DNA of 64,000 nt from an uncultured Clostridia bacterium (lineage in GTDB: Bacteria; Bacillota; Clostridia; Oscillospirales; Acutalibacteraceae), in the NCBI GenBank assembly GCA_947627725.1, contig CANQXE010000003.1, positions 1 to 64,000 of the forward strand. Reading direction: 5' to 3'. The position numbers and the translations under genes are program-made. The notes beneath the pieces were generated by a model. The model was not told the origin of the DNA. It saw nothing but the letters and a program-made list of their open reading frames with translations, and searched no databases. The stretch's first letter is position 1. Each line of letters opens with the position of its first letter. Of the stretch, positions 6,971 to 15,462 are shown piece by piece.

Positions 6971-7866
6971 CAGACACGGAAATCAAAACCAACACCCCGC
7001 CGAAGAAACGGGCGGCAAATATCAGAACAGACAAGCTCCACGCCTTTGACGGACACCCCTTTCAGGTCAATGACAATGCGGAAATGGACAATCTCGCAGA
7101 AAGTATCCGAATGCAGGGCGTTATCTCTCCGCTGATTGTCAGACCAATGGAGGGCAGACCTGATGAATACGAGGTCATATCGGGACACCGCAGGCTGTAT
7201 GCGGCAAAGAAAGCAGGACTTTTTGAAGTACCCGCCCTAATCTATCCCCTTGACCGAAACGAAGCGGCGATTGCGGTGGTGGACAGCAACCTGCACAGGG
7301 AAAAGCTGCTCCCATCGGAAAAAGCCTTTGCTTACAGGATGAAAATGGAGGCGTTGAAATGTCAGGGAAAACGAAGCGATTTAACTTTGTCGCAGGCTGC
7401 GACAAAGTCCGATACTGCCGCCGAAATCGGGAAAACACAGAATGAGAGCCGTGACCAAGTGTTCCGATATATCCGTCTTACCCGCCTTATCCCTGAACTC
7501 TTACAAAGGGTAGACGAGGGCAGCATCGCCCTCAGCCCCGCCGTGGAGCTTTCCTATCTCTCCGAGGAACAGCAGAAAATCCTGCTGGACGCCATGAGCC
7601 TGAACGACTGTACGCCCTCTCACGCACAGAGTATCCGCATGAAAAAGCTATCACAGCAAGGCGTTCTTTCCACGGACAGTATCTATGCCATTATGTCGGA
7701 GGAAAAGGCAAACCAGACCGAGCGTATCAGCTTCAAGGTGCAGGACTTGCGGGGATTTTTCCCGAAGAATTACACGCAGAAACAGATGACGGATACGATT
7801 TTGAAGCTGCTGTATGAAAACCAGCGGAAGCTGGAACGCAGACGAAGCAGCCGTGACGAAAGGTAA
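6967..7866 (+). CDS. ParB/Spo0J-like protein of the mobile element
   Basis: A 299-residue ParB-family protein. The N-terminal CTPase domain is recognisable from LAESIRMQGVISPLIVRP and the SGHRRLYAAKKAG box, equivalent to the GERR box of chromosomal ParB. A central helix-turn-helix region (LSQAATKSDTAAEIGKTQ and RVDEGSIALSPAVELSYL) follows. The start overlaps the relaxase end (ATGA). Such genes are standard between relaxase and recombinase in this type of element and may aid maintenance or regulate transfer. It is distinct from the two chromosomal ParB-type genes later in the window. Confidence 0.82.
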   Translation: MTDTEIKTNTPPKKRAANIRTDKLHAFDGHPFQVNDNAEMDNLAESIRMQGVISPLIVRPMEGRPDEYEVISGHRRLYAAKKAGLFEVPALIYPLDRNEAAIAVVDSNLHREKLLPSEKAFAYRMKMEALKCQGKRSDLTLSQAATKSDTAAEIGKTQNESRDQVFRYIRLTRLIPELLQRVDEGSIALSPAVELSYLSEEQQKILLDAMSLNDCTPSHAQSIRMKKLSQQGVLSTDSIYAIMSEEKANQTERISFKVQDLRGFFPKNYTQKQMTDTILKLLYENQRKLERRRSSRDER

Positions 7867-7875
7867 GGTGACGCT

Positions 7876-8163
7876 ATGAAAAAGATAGATAATTTTACGG
7901 TCAATCCCAATGTGATATGGATGCTGCCGCCGGAGCCGATGGACGAAAACGCGCCGGTCAATCTGGCGCAGGCACTCACGCCACGCTGCCCCGACTTACG
8001 CATGGAAAGCGGGAAGCTGGTGCGTTTCAGCGGCGAAAATGAGTTTTCCGTTAAAATCGGCGGCACGACCTACGAGGTCAGCACCCATTTCAGCGACACG
8101 GGCAGGCAGAGCGTGTTGGAGCAATTCAAAAATCTGATACTCTCCGAGCAGCTTATCGGGTAA
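7876..8163 (+). CDS. TnpW-like transposon protein
   Basis: A 95-residue protein with the features of the transposon-encoded TnpW family: a C-terminal KIGGTTYEVSTHFSDTGRQS followed by a LEQFKNLILSE helix. TnpW was named from Tn4451-type transposons, where it accompanies the TnpX recombinase; its function is unclear. It starts ten bases after the ParB-like gene with an AAGGTGAC ribosome site and is followed by the recombinase, the expected order. Confidence 0.75.
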   Translation: MKKIDNFTVNPNVIWMLPPEPMDENAPVNLAQALTPRCPDLRMESGKLVRFSGENEFSVKIGGTTYEVSTHFSDTGRQSVLEQFKNLILSEQLIG

Positions 8164-8247
8164 ATCGCAGAGTGGAAAAAGACCATCGGGCATAGTATGC
8201 TGAATCTGCCTTTGCTATGCCCGGTTGTCGGAAAGGAGAAAAACACA

Positions 8248-9948
8248 ATGACAACAGCAATCAAAACCAACGGGCAGACAGACGAAAAAATCACGGCTCT
8301 CTACTGCCGTTTATCCGTAGACGATGACAACAAGGACGAGGAATCCAACTCTATCACCAACCAAAAGCAGATACTCTCGGACTTCGCCAAAAAAGAAGGC
8401 TATCTCAACACGATGTTCTTCGTAGATGACGGCGTATCGGGTACGACCTTCCAAAGACCTTCCTTTCAGCGCATGGAGAAAATGGCGGAGAACGGCGAAA
8501 TCGGCACGATTATCGTCAAAGACCTCTCCCGCTTCGGGCGTGAGCAGGTGGAAATGGGCAGGCTGACGCAGGTGGTGTATCCCTCTCTCGGTATCCGTTT
8601 CATCGCCATACAGGAGCGTGTGGATACGCTGACCGGCGACGGCGTGGAGATGATGCCCTTCCACAACATTTTCAACGAATGGTATGCGGCGCAGACCAGT
8701 AAGAAAATCCGTGCGGTATGGCAGACGAAAGCGGAACACGGGGAACGGGTATCTTCCGCCATCCCCTACGGCTACAAAAGGGCGGAGGATAATTCCAAGA
8801 AATGGCTTATTGACGAGCCTGCGGCACAGACCGTCCGAAAGATTTACGCCTTGTGCCTTGCGGGGAAGGGACCGGCACAGATTGCACGGCAGCTTGAAAC
8901 GGAACAAGTACTCGTTCCCGCCGCCTATCTGGAACACTGCGGCAGGAAGCACGCACAGAAAGTACCGAAAAACCCTTACGCTTGGGAGCAGGCGACTGTC
9001 GCCTATATCCTTGAAAACCGCCAGTACACCGGCTGCGCCGTCAACTTCAAAAGCACGACGGTCAGCTACAAGGTGCATAAGAGAATCCAGCATAACACGG
9101 AGGATTATCAAATCATTCCCCATATGCAGGAAGCCATCATACCCGAAGAACAGTGGCTTCGTGTGCAGGAGCTGCGGAAGAACAAGCGCAGACCGACCAA
9201 GACCGGCAGGACGAGCCTTTTTTCAGGGCTGGTGTACTGCTATGACTGCAAGGCGAAAATGCACTTTGTCGCCGCAAAGAGTATGACAAGGAAGCAGGAA
9301 CACTTCCGCTGCTCCCGCTACAAATCCGGCAGAGGGGAATGCTCGATGCACTATATCCGTGATACGGTTTTGGAGAAACTGGTGCTGGAAGCTGTCAGCG
9401 ATTTAGCCGATTTCGCCCGCTGTTACGAGCCGGTATTCCTCTATATGCTGGCGAAGAAAAACAACGCCATGCGGCAGAAGGAATTCCAAAGGCTGAAAAA
9501 GGCGGTTGACAGCGGCACAAAGCGGATTGCGGAGATTGACCGACTGATTGAACGGGTGTTTGAACAGAACGCCGCAGGGATACTCTCCGATGAACGCTTT
9601 GCGGTTATGCTCCGAAAATACGAGCAGGAGCAAAAGGAACTGACGGAGGAGGCAGCCGAAAGCAGGCAGGCACTGGAAAACGCCGAACAGAAAGCGGTGG
9701 ATTTAAGGCTTGTGCTGCGTACCTTGCGGGAAATGACGGACATCAAGGAGCTTACCCCTACCCTCGTCAATTCCCTGATTGAACGCATTGAAGTCCACAG
9801 CAGCGACAAATCCAGCGGTCACAGCCATGTGAAGGTAGATATTTACTTCACGGCGGTAGGAATGATTGATATTCCTACGGGAAAAGAAATCCAAGCGATG
9901 ATAGAGGAAATACAGAAAAATCCGCAGGACTTCAAATTTGTAGCATAG
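8248..9948 (+). CDS. Large serine recombinase (TnpX/TndX-type integrase)
   Basis: A 566-residue site-specific recombinase that should excise and insert the element. The catalytic resolvase domain occupies residues 15-160, with YCRLSVDDD carrying the active-site serine and IVKDLSRFGREQVEMG the conserved arginine segment. A recombinase domain follows (about 175-290, IPYGYKRAEDNSKKW to YTGCAVNF), then a zinc ribbon (YCYDCKAKMHF to HFRCSRYKSGRGECSM) and a long coiled coil near 410-510. The ATG at 8248 is chosen because GGAAAGGAG lies nine bases before it; the longer reading from 8197 lacks a ribosome site. It is the last gene before the element-maf junction, consistent with acting on a nearby right end. 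Confidence 0.9.
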   Translation: MTTAIKTNGQTDEKITALYCRLSVDDDNKDEESNSITNQKQILSDFAKKEGYLNTMFFVDDGVSGTTFQRPSFQRMEKMAENGEIGTIIVKDLSRFGREQVEMGRLTQVVYPSLGIRFIAIQERVDTLTGDGVEMMPFHNIFNEWYAAQTSKKIRAVWQTKAEHGERVSSAIPYGYKRAEDNSKKWLIDEPAAQTVRKIYALCLAGKGPAQIARQLETEQVLVPAAYLEHCGRKHAQKVPKNPYAWEQATVAYILENRQYTGCAVNFKSTTVSYKVHKRIQHNTEDYQIIPHMQEAIIPEEQWLRVQELRKNKRRPTKTGRTSLFSGLVYCYDCKAKMHFVAAKSMTRKQEHFRCSRYKSGRGECSMHYIRDTVLEKLVLEAVSDLADFARCYEPVFLYMLAKKNNAMRQKEFQRLKKAVDSGTKRIAEIDRLIERVFEQNAAGILSDERFAVMLRKYEQEQKELTEEAAESRQALENAEQKAVDLRLVLRTLREMTDIKELTPTLVNSLIERIEVHSSDKSSGHSHVKVDIYFTAVGMIDIPTGKEIQAMIEEIQKNPQDFKFVA

Positions 9949-9953
9949 CAAAA

Positions 9954-9993
9954 GGATACGGCGCAGCTTCCCAAAGGAAGCCGCACCGCATCC
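9954..9993 (+). terminator. Hairpin at the right end of the element
   Basis: GGATACGGCGCAGCTTCC and GGAAGCCGCACCGCATCC form a long stem with three regularly spaced mismatches and a CAAA loop, just after the recombinase stop. It may end the recombinase transcript or mark the element terminus; no long T-run follows. Confidence 0.5.
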
Positions 9994-10009
9994 TACATAA
10001 AAGTATCCT

Positions 10010-10441
10010 TATCTGGCGACAGCAAAGGCTGTTGAATATTTGTCACGATTAAAGGCAAAGCCGTTTGACAACGGAACCGACACCGTTATCGGCGCGGACA
10101 CGGTTGTTGCCGTTGACGGTATTATCCTCGGCAAGCCTAAGGACCGAGATGACGCTTATAATATGCTGAAGCTCCTGAGCGGAAAATATCACAGCGTTTT
10201 CACCGGCGTAACAGTTATCAGCCCTCAAAAAACAATTACCTTTTCTGTTGAAACCAAGGTGAAATTTTTTGAATTGACAGATACTGAAATCAAAGCGTAC
10301 ATAGATACATCTGAACCATTTGACAAAGCGGGCGGTTATGGTATTCAGGGCAAGGGTTCTCTATTTGTTGAGAGAATAGAGGGCGATTATTTTAATGTTG
10401 TGGGCTTGCCTGTCAGCGCTCTTAATAAGGCTTTATTTTAG
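10010..10441 (+). pseudogene. maf: 3' fragment of maf, interrupted by the element
   Basis: About 143 residues of Maf, a nucleotide pyrophosphatase that cleans modified or non-canonical nucleotides. The open frame begins next to the element end with LATAKAVEYLSRLKAK, which aligns with residue 50 or so of Maf, and continues through IGADTVVAVDG, GKYHSVFTGV, FDKAGGYGIQGKGSLF and EGDYFNVVGLP to a normal stop. The N-terminal part with the LASxSPRR motif is missing, and the in-frame codons upstream run into element sequence with a stop at 9998-10000. A TTG at 10040 could start a short product, but it would lack the nucleotide-binding N-terminus. The 5' half should lie beyond the left end of the element. 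Confidence 0.85.
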
Positions 10442-10522
10442 ATATTTTATACAAAAATTTAGACAAATCGGTATAAATTTGGCGGATTTACTATAAATTC
10501 TTGAAATGTGTCTTAAATGTGC

Positions 10523-10551
10523 TTGAAAAAATTATTATTTAGTGATATTAT
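10523..10551 (+). promoter_or_regulatory. Predicted promoter of the PHP gene
   Basis: TTGAAA (10523-10528) and TATTAT (10546-10551) are 17 bases apart in AT-rich DNA. A perfect AGTGAGC/GCTCACT hairpin (10587-10604) lies in the leader before the PHP start and has only a weak T-rich tail. Confidence 0.5.
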
Positions 10552-10661
10552 ATTATTATGCAGAAAGGGAGAGTTTTAAGTTTTTTAGTGAGCTTTGGCT
10601 CACTATTTTAATCGTTATACGAAGCTAAAGGAATTTATACTGACTTTGAAAGGAGATAGTT

Positions 10662-11555
10662 ATGGCAGCAGATTTACATTGTCATACAAAGTTAAGCGAC
10701 GGTTCAGTCGGTATTGAAGATTTAATCGTCATTGCTCAAAAAAGCGGAATAGACACTATTGCCATAACTGACCATGATTGCCTCGCGGGTACTGTAAGAG
10801 GTCAGGTAATAGGCAAGCGTTACGGCGTTAATGTTATTCCCGGAGTAGAGCTTTCGGCATTTGACAGCGAGGTGGGCAAAAAAGTACATATACTTTGCTA
10901 TCTCGCGGAGAAACCCGACAGGCTTGAGGGTCTTTGCAAGCGTACTTCGGTCGCAAGAAAAAGAGCGGGTCAGATTATGATGCTTAAGGTTGCCGCGCGC
11001 TTTCCTGTTTCAAATGATTTTATTATTAATCACGCATCCGGTTCAACAAACCTTTTTAAACAGCATATTATGCATGCGCTTATGGACGCGGGATATACGA
11101 ACGAAATTTTCGGCAGTCTTTATCACGCGTTGTTTGACAGCGACAGCGAAACCAATCTGCTTGCCCCTGTTAAATATCCTGAAATTGATGATGTTATTGA
11201 GGAAGTGCATAACGCAGGTGGTATTGCCGTTCTTGCTCATCCGTCTCTTTTTGATAACATCAGTGAAATTGACAAATATATCGAGCTTGGGATTGACGGT
11301 ATTGAGGTATGGCACCCGTCCGCAAGCGACGAAGATATAGAAACCCTCAGTAAAATTTGTAAAAAGAACAAGCTCCTTTTAACCGGCGGCTCGGATTTCC
11401 ACGGTATCTACGGAAACAAAACCGTTACAATCGGAACATGCACTACACCGAACGAACATCTGGACAAACTCTTGGGCTACAAGGCTAAGAAAAAAAGGGC
11501 GCAGCGCAAGGCTGAAAAAGAGGCGGCGGCTGTCACTTCAAATATTAAAAATTAA
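10662..11555 (+). CDS. PHP-domain phosphoesterase
   Basis: A 297-residue metal-dependent phosphoesterase of the PHP superfamily. The four PHP motifs are visible: DLHCHTKLSDG at residue 4, AITDHDCLAG near 37, VLAHPSLFDN near 192 and GGSDFHGIYG near 242, which together bind two or three metal ions. The overall layout matches the YciV/nucleoside 3',5'-bisphosphate phosphatase group, which also includes 5'-3' RNA exonucleases; the exact substrate is uncertain. The tail is very basic (KAKKKRAQRKAEKEAA), which would suit nucleic-acid contact. An AAAGGAGATAG ribosome site precedes the ATG, and the gene is monocistronic with its own promoter and terminator. Confidence 0.82.
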   Translation: MAADLHCHTKLSDGSVGIEDLIVIAQKSGIDTIAITDHDCLAGTVRGQVIGKRYGVNVIPGVELSAFDSEVGKKVHILCYLAEKPDRLEGLCKRTSVARKRAGQIMMLKVAARFPVSNDFIINHASGSTNLFKQHIMHALMDAGYTNEIFGSLYHALFDSDSETNLLAPVKYPEIDDVIEEVHNAGGIAVLAHPSLFDNISEIDKYIELGIDGIEVWHPSASDEDIETLSKICKKNKLLLTGGSDFHGIYGNKTVTIGTCTTPNEHLDKLLGYKAKKKRAQRKAEKEAAAVTSNIKN

Positions 11556-11560
11556 CAGAA

Positions 11561-11589
11561 ATGCTGTGTCTTTGACACGGCATTTTTTA
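11561..11589 (+). terminator. Intrinsic terminator of the PHP gene
   Basis: ATGCTGTGTC and GACACGGCAT form a 10-bp stem with a TTT loop, followed by a T-run. Confidence 0.85.
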
Positions 11590-11593
11590 CTTA

Positions 11594-11622
11594 TTGACAT
11601 AAATTCTTTCAAATAATATAAT
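11594..11622 (+). promoter_or_regulatory. Promoter of the GH27 gene
   Basis: A perfect TTGACA (11594-11599) and TATAAT (11617-11622) with a 17-base spacer, about 33 bases before the start codon. Confidence 0.75.
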
Positions 11623-11654
11623 ATAGTATATTTATGTATTGATATAAGGGGAAT

Positions 11655-12974
11655 ATGGTGATTGTTATGCACAGAAGATTCGCAAAAACCGCACCTTTAG
11701 GCTGGAATAGCTGGGACTGCTTCGGCGCAGGCGTTACGGAAAAACAGCTCAAGGAAAATGCCGACTATATGGCAAAATATCTAAAGCAATACGGCTGGGA
11801 ATATATTGTTTGTGATATTCAGTGGTACGAGCCGAATGCAAAGAACAATGATTATTTTAACTTTACACCTCTTAACCTTGACGAATACGGAAGAGCAATT
11901 CCTGCCGAAAACCGTTTTCCAAGTTCAAAAGGCGGCAAAGGATTTAAGGAGATTTCAGATTACTGCCACAGCTTGGGACTTAAATTCGGCATACATATTA
12001 TGCGCGGTATTCCGCGCCAGGCAGTTCACGAAAATCTTCCTATAAAAAACAGCCGATATACAGCCCGTCAGGTAGCGCATCATTTCTCTGTCTGCTCCTG
12101 GAATACGGATATGTACGGTATGATAAACTGCCCCGGAACACAGGACTATTATAATTCGATTATTGAGCTTTATGCCTCATGGGGTGTTGACTTCATTAAG
12201 TGCGATGACATCTGCGTTACAGAGTTCAGACAGTGGGACAGCCCGTACTCGGCAGACTATGAGATTGAAATGTTAAGGAAAGCAATTGACAATTGCGGCA
12301 GGGAAATTGTACTTTCTCTTTCCCCGGGTCCCGCTAATATTAAAAACGCGGATCACCTTGCAAAAAACGCAAATATGTGGCGAATAACAGGCGATTTCTG
12401 GGATTCCTGGGATAAGCTTTATAATATGTTTGAGCGGTGCTATACTTGGCAGGATAAAGTCAGACCGGGAAACTATCCCGACTGCGATATGCTGCCTCTC
12501 GGCAAAATTTCAAAGAACGGGGTGTGCCACGGTCCGCAGAACAGAATGACACAGTTTACAAAGCCTGAACAGCTTACAATGATGAGTCTTTGGGGCATAT
12601 TCAAAAGTCCCCTTATGATGGGTGGCAATATGCCTGAAAACGATGAGTGGACGCTTTCTCTTCTGACTAATGAAGAGTATATGAAAATGCACCGAACGGC
12701 GTATGGCGCGCATCAGCATCTGCGTAATGAGAAGAACGGTAAGGGTGATATTATCTGGGTTGCAAACGGCAGGGGATGTAAGTATGTCGCCCTCTTCAAC
12801 ACAAGAGATAAGGAACATTCCGTTAAACTTGATTTTTCACAAATTTTAATGCCGGATGAAAAGTACTCTGTATATGATATCTGGAATAAAGAAAATTTAG
12901 GTGAGTTTAAAAACATCTTTAAACCGATAATTGCCCCTCACGGAGCAGGACTTTATAAAATTGAAACGGTATAG
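11655..12974 (+). CDS. GH27 alpha-galactosidase-like glycoside hydrolase
   Basis: A 439-residue intracellular glycosidase of family GH27 (clan GH-D), which removes terminal alpha-galactose from oligosaccharides such as raffinose-type sugars. The family opening APLGWNSWDCFG is at residue 14, CDIQWYEPNA follows, DFIKCDDICVTEF carries the catalytic nucleophile aspartate, and WRITGDFWDSW the acid/base aspartate. SLWGIFKSPLMMGGN is the conserved late barrel segment, and a C-terminal beta-sandwich ends the protein. There is no signal peptide. The start could be ATG 11655 or ATG 11667; an AAGGGG site lies close to the first. A second, unrelated-family alpha-galactosidase (GH36) is 16 kb away. Confidence 0.85.
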   Translation: MVIVMHRRFAKTAPLGWNSWDCFGAGVTEKQLKENADYMAKYLKQYGWEYIVCDIQWYEPNAKNNDYFNFTPLNLDEYGRAIPAENRFPSSKGGKGFKEISDYCHSLGLKFGIHIMRGIPRQAVHENLPIKNSRYTARQVAHHFSVCSWNTDMYGMINCPGTQDYYNSIIELYASWGVDFIKCDDICVTEFRQWDSPYSADYEIEMLRKAIDNCGREIVLSLSPGPANIKNADHLAKNANMWRITGDFWDSWDKLYNMFERCYTWQDKVRPGNYPDCDMLPLGKISKNGVCHGPQNRMTQFTKPEQLTMMSLWGIFKSPLMMGGNMPENDEWTLSLLTNEEYMKMHRTAYGAHQHLRNEKNGKGDIIWVANGRGCKYVALFNTRDKEHSVKLDFSQILMPDEKYSVYDIWNKENLGEFKNIFKPIIAPHGAGLYKIETV

Positions 12975-12982
12975 AATCCATT

Positions 12983-13024
12983 AAAAAGGGGCTGCCTCAC
13001 CCACGTGAGACAGCCCCTTTTTAT
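12983..13024. terminator. Bidirectional terminator between GH27 and MATE genes
   Basis: AAAAAGGGGCTG and CAGCCCCTTTTT flank a CTCAC/GTGAG inner stem, a nearly perfect palindrome with A- and T-runs on opposite sides, serving both convergent genes. Confidence 0.88.
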
Positions 13025-13032
13025 ATTATTTA

Positions 13033-14427
13033 TTATTTTCCTGAAACGGCATATTTTTTATTTATGCCTTTCATCACAAACATAAACATCACGATACTCA
13101 TTATTACGCAGAAGAAGTCGGCTGTAGCCTGTGCCCAAATAATACCGTTAAGTCCGACAACCTTATTAAGAATAAACAACAGCGGTATATAAATAAGACC
13201 CTGACGACCGATTGACAAAAGGAGTGACTGAAGACCCTTGCCCATTCCCTGAAACGCAAAATTGAGTACAAACATAATACCGATAACGGGTCCCGGCGTC
13301 ATCAGAGCGGTGAGCATTTTTACTCCGAGATTTACAACCTGAGTATCGTTTATAAACATATTTATTACATTTTCCCTGAATACGAGGTAGAACAGCATCA
13401 TTACCGTACCTATAATGATATTACAGCAGATACTGAAACGCAGGCACTTTTTCATTCGTGTATAGTTTTTAGCTCCGTAGCAGTATCCTATAAGCGGCTG
13501 AACACCCTGTCCCAATCCGATTTGAAGCATAACAACAAGCATATTAGCCTTCATTGCGACACCCATTGCCGCAACGGCGGCATCACCGTATCCTACTAAA
13601 ACGATATTTACAATAATATTACTGATACTCATTAAGAGATTATTAAGGCTTGCGGGCAGTCCTACATTTACAACACCCTTTGCGATTCCGTTTCTTGCTG
13701 AATATCTCTTAGGAGTAATACTTAAAATACTATTTCCCCTCAGAAAATAGATAAGGAAAAATATCACGCTGAAAACGTTTCCGAGAACAGTTGCGATCGC
13801 GGCTCCCGCAACACCGAGATTAAGACCGAACGGAAGCGTTATTCCGAACAATTTGTCGCCGCTGTCAAGGATAAATATAGGATCAAGAACAATATTAACA
13901 AGCTGTCCGAGTACCATACCGAACATGGATGTTTTTGCCGAGCCTTCCCCTCGTACAAGATTGCAGACGGTGATTGCCGTTACCACAAACGGCGAGCCTA
14001 TTGCGACCCACTTAAGATAGTCCTGCGCATAACCGATTGTATTGTCGCTCGCACCGACAAGATAGAGCAGCGGCTCCTTGAAAATCAGAAAAAGCACTCC
14101 CGCGATAATGCCTAAAATAATCGCGGTATAAATACAAAAGCTGCTGATTGTTTTTACCCTGTCTTTCCTGCCTTCACCGAGCGAACGGCTTATAAACGCA
14201 CAGCCGCCTACGCCGAACAGATTGCCTATTGCCATAAAAAGTAAAAATAACGGCATTGATACCGATACGGCGGCAACCTGATTGCTGTTGCCTGTCTGCC
14301 CTACAAAAAAGGTATCTGCTAAATTATATACAATATTGATAAGCATACCAAGCATACTCGGCACCGCCATTGCCGCAACTGCTTTCGGCACTTTGTAATC
14401 CTCAAAAATTCTCGTATTGTCTTTCAT
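13033..14427 (-). CDS. MATE family efflux transporter
   Basis: A 464-residue multidrug and toxin extrusion transporter in the cytoplasmic membrane, expected to export cationic drugs or metabolites by Na+ or H+ antiport. Twelve hydrophobic helices are seen, with the typical first-lobe opening VPSMLGMLINIVYNLADTFF and the matching second-lobe segment VGLPASLNNLLMSISNIIVN. Length and layout are normal for the family. It lies directly downstream of rsmA with a 20-base gap on the same strand and may share its transcript; the substrate cannot be predicted. Confidence 0.88.
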   Translation of the reverse strand: MKDNTRIFEDYKVPKAVAAMAVPSMLGMLINIVYNLADTFFVGQTGNSNQVAAVSVSMPLFLLFMAIGNLFGVGGCAFISRSLGEGRKDRVKTISSFCIYTAIILGIIAGVLFLIFKEPLLYLVGASDNTIGYAQDYLKWVAIGSPFVVTAITVCNLVRGEGSAKTSMFGMVLGQLVNIVLDPIFILDSGDKLFGITLPFGLNLGVAGAAIATVLGNVFSVIFFLIYFLRGNSILSITPKRYSARNGIAKGVVNVGLPASLNNLLMSISNIIVNIVLVGYGDAAVAAMGVAMKANMLVVMLQIGLGQGVQPLIGYCYGAKNYTRMKKCLRFSICCNIIIGTVMMLFYLVFRENVINMFINDTQVVNLGVKMLTALMTPGPVIGIMFVLNFAFQGMGKGLQSLLLSIGRQGLIYIPLLFILNKVVGLNGIIWAQATADFFCVIMSIVMFMFVMKGINKKYAVSGK

Positions 14428-14447
14428 TTCCTCATCACATTTCCTAA

Positions 14448-15296
14448 CTATATTTTTTCTGATATATTTATAAAATCCTGCATTTTCAGCTTTTCGGCAC
14501 GAATGTTTAAATCAAAACCAAGCTCTTCAAATACAGCCGAAACTCTGTTCTTTTCAATTCCCATTGTATTTGATATACTGTTAAGCGCTGTCTTTCTTCT
14601 CTGTGAAAACGCGCATCTTACAACTGTAAAAAATTTTTTCTCGTCCTTTACCTTAAACCTTTGCTCCTTACGGATTTTAAGCCTGATTACAACGCTGTCA
14701 ACCTTCGGTTTGGGTACAAAGCTGTCTCTTGAAACATCAAATAAAATTTCGCTGTCCGCATAATAATTTACGGCTACCGTTACAGCACCCGCAAGACGTG
14801 AGCCGACCTCAGCGCAAAGACGTTCGCCTGCCTCCTTCTGCACCATAACTACAATTTCGTCAATCGGCAATCTGCTTTCAAGAAGAGCCATAATTACCGG
14901 TGAGGTAATATAATACGGCAGATTGGCACATACTTTTACATTGGCACACCCCTTGAATTTTTCATTTATGAGGGTGTTAAGGTCTGTTTTCATAACGTCG
15001 GCGTTTATTACTTCAACATTATTGAATTCTTCAAGCGTTTCATCAAGCACGGGGATAAGCCTTTTGTCAAGCTCCAATGACACGACCCTGCCTGCTGTTT
15101 TGCACAACTCTTTTGTGAGCACACCGATACCCGGACCTATTTCAAGCACCCCTGTATTTTTATCGGCGCAAAGACTTTCTGCCATCCCGGGGCAAACGTC
15201 GGGATTAATTAAAAAATTCTGCCCGAGCGCCTTTGAAAAATTAAATCCATGCTTGGCAAGTATTCTTTTTACGGTGTTATAATCATATAAATCCAT
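14448..15296 (-). CDS. rsmA: 16S rRNA dimethyladenosine transferase RsmA (KsgA)
   Basis: A 282-residue SAM-dependent enzyme that dimethylates the two adjacent adenosines near the 3' end of 16S rRNA during small-subunit assembly. Seen are GQNFLINPDV near residue 24, the SAM loop LEIGPGIGVLTKEL near 50, the catalytic NLPYYITSP near 124 and a helical C-terminal domain. The ATG follows GGAG by eight bases. The MATE gene follows on the same strand. Confidence 0.93.
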   Translation of the reverse strand: MDLYDYNTVKRILAKHGFNFSKALGQNFLINPDVCPGMAESLCADKNTGVLEIGPGIGVLTKELCKTAGRVVSLELDKRLIPVLDETLEEFNNVEVINADVMKTDLNTLINEKFKGCANVKVCANLPYYITSPVIMALLESRLPIDEIVVMVQKEAGERLCAEVGSRLAGAVTVAVNYYADSEILFDVSRDSFVPKPKVDSVVIRLKIRKEQRFKVKDEKKFFTVVRCAFSQRRKTALNSISNTMGIEKNRVSAVFEELGFDLNIRAEKLKMQDFINISEKI

Positions 15297-15379
15297 AGTG
15301 CCTGCTCCGTTTAATCGGCAGATTTTTCTTTGACCGCGTGTTATTCTAACACATTAATAAATAGTTTACAATGTTTATC

Positions 15380-15407
15380 TTGACTTTTTGTATACTTATG
15401 ATAAAAT
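15380..15407 (+). promoter_or_regulatory. Promoter of the MarR-ABC operon
   Basis: TTGACT (15380-15385) and TAAAAT (15402-15407), spacer 16, place the start of transcription near 15414, inside the first operator palindrome. Confidence 0.6.
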
Positions 15408-15412
15408 AATCG

Positions 15413-15437
15413 TTAGCCGGCTAAAGATAGTCGACTA
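15413..15437. promoter_or_regulatory. Twin palindromic operator, probable MarR site
   Basis: TTAGCCGGCTAA (15413-15424) is a perfect 12-bp palindrome and TAGTCGACTA (15428-15437) a perfect 10-bp one. Both fit TTAGYCGRCTAA, with centres 14 bases apart, and lie just after the -10 element. This is the expected position for self-repression by the MarR protein encoded next. Confidence 0.65.
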
Positions 15438-15462
15438 AATTAACTAAAAAGGATTTCGTTTT

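Noticed and set aside
6967-7866. Element ParB as a true plasmid partition system
   Set aside because: No ParA partner and no parS-like palindrome lie near it; it is the standard companion gene of this element type.
8197-8247. Upstream extension of the recombinase start
   Set aside because: No ribosome site supports it, while ATG 8248 has a well-placed GGAAAGGAG.
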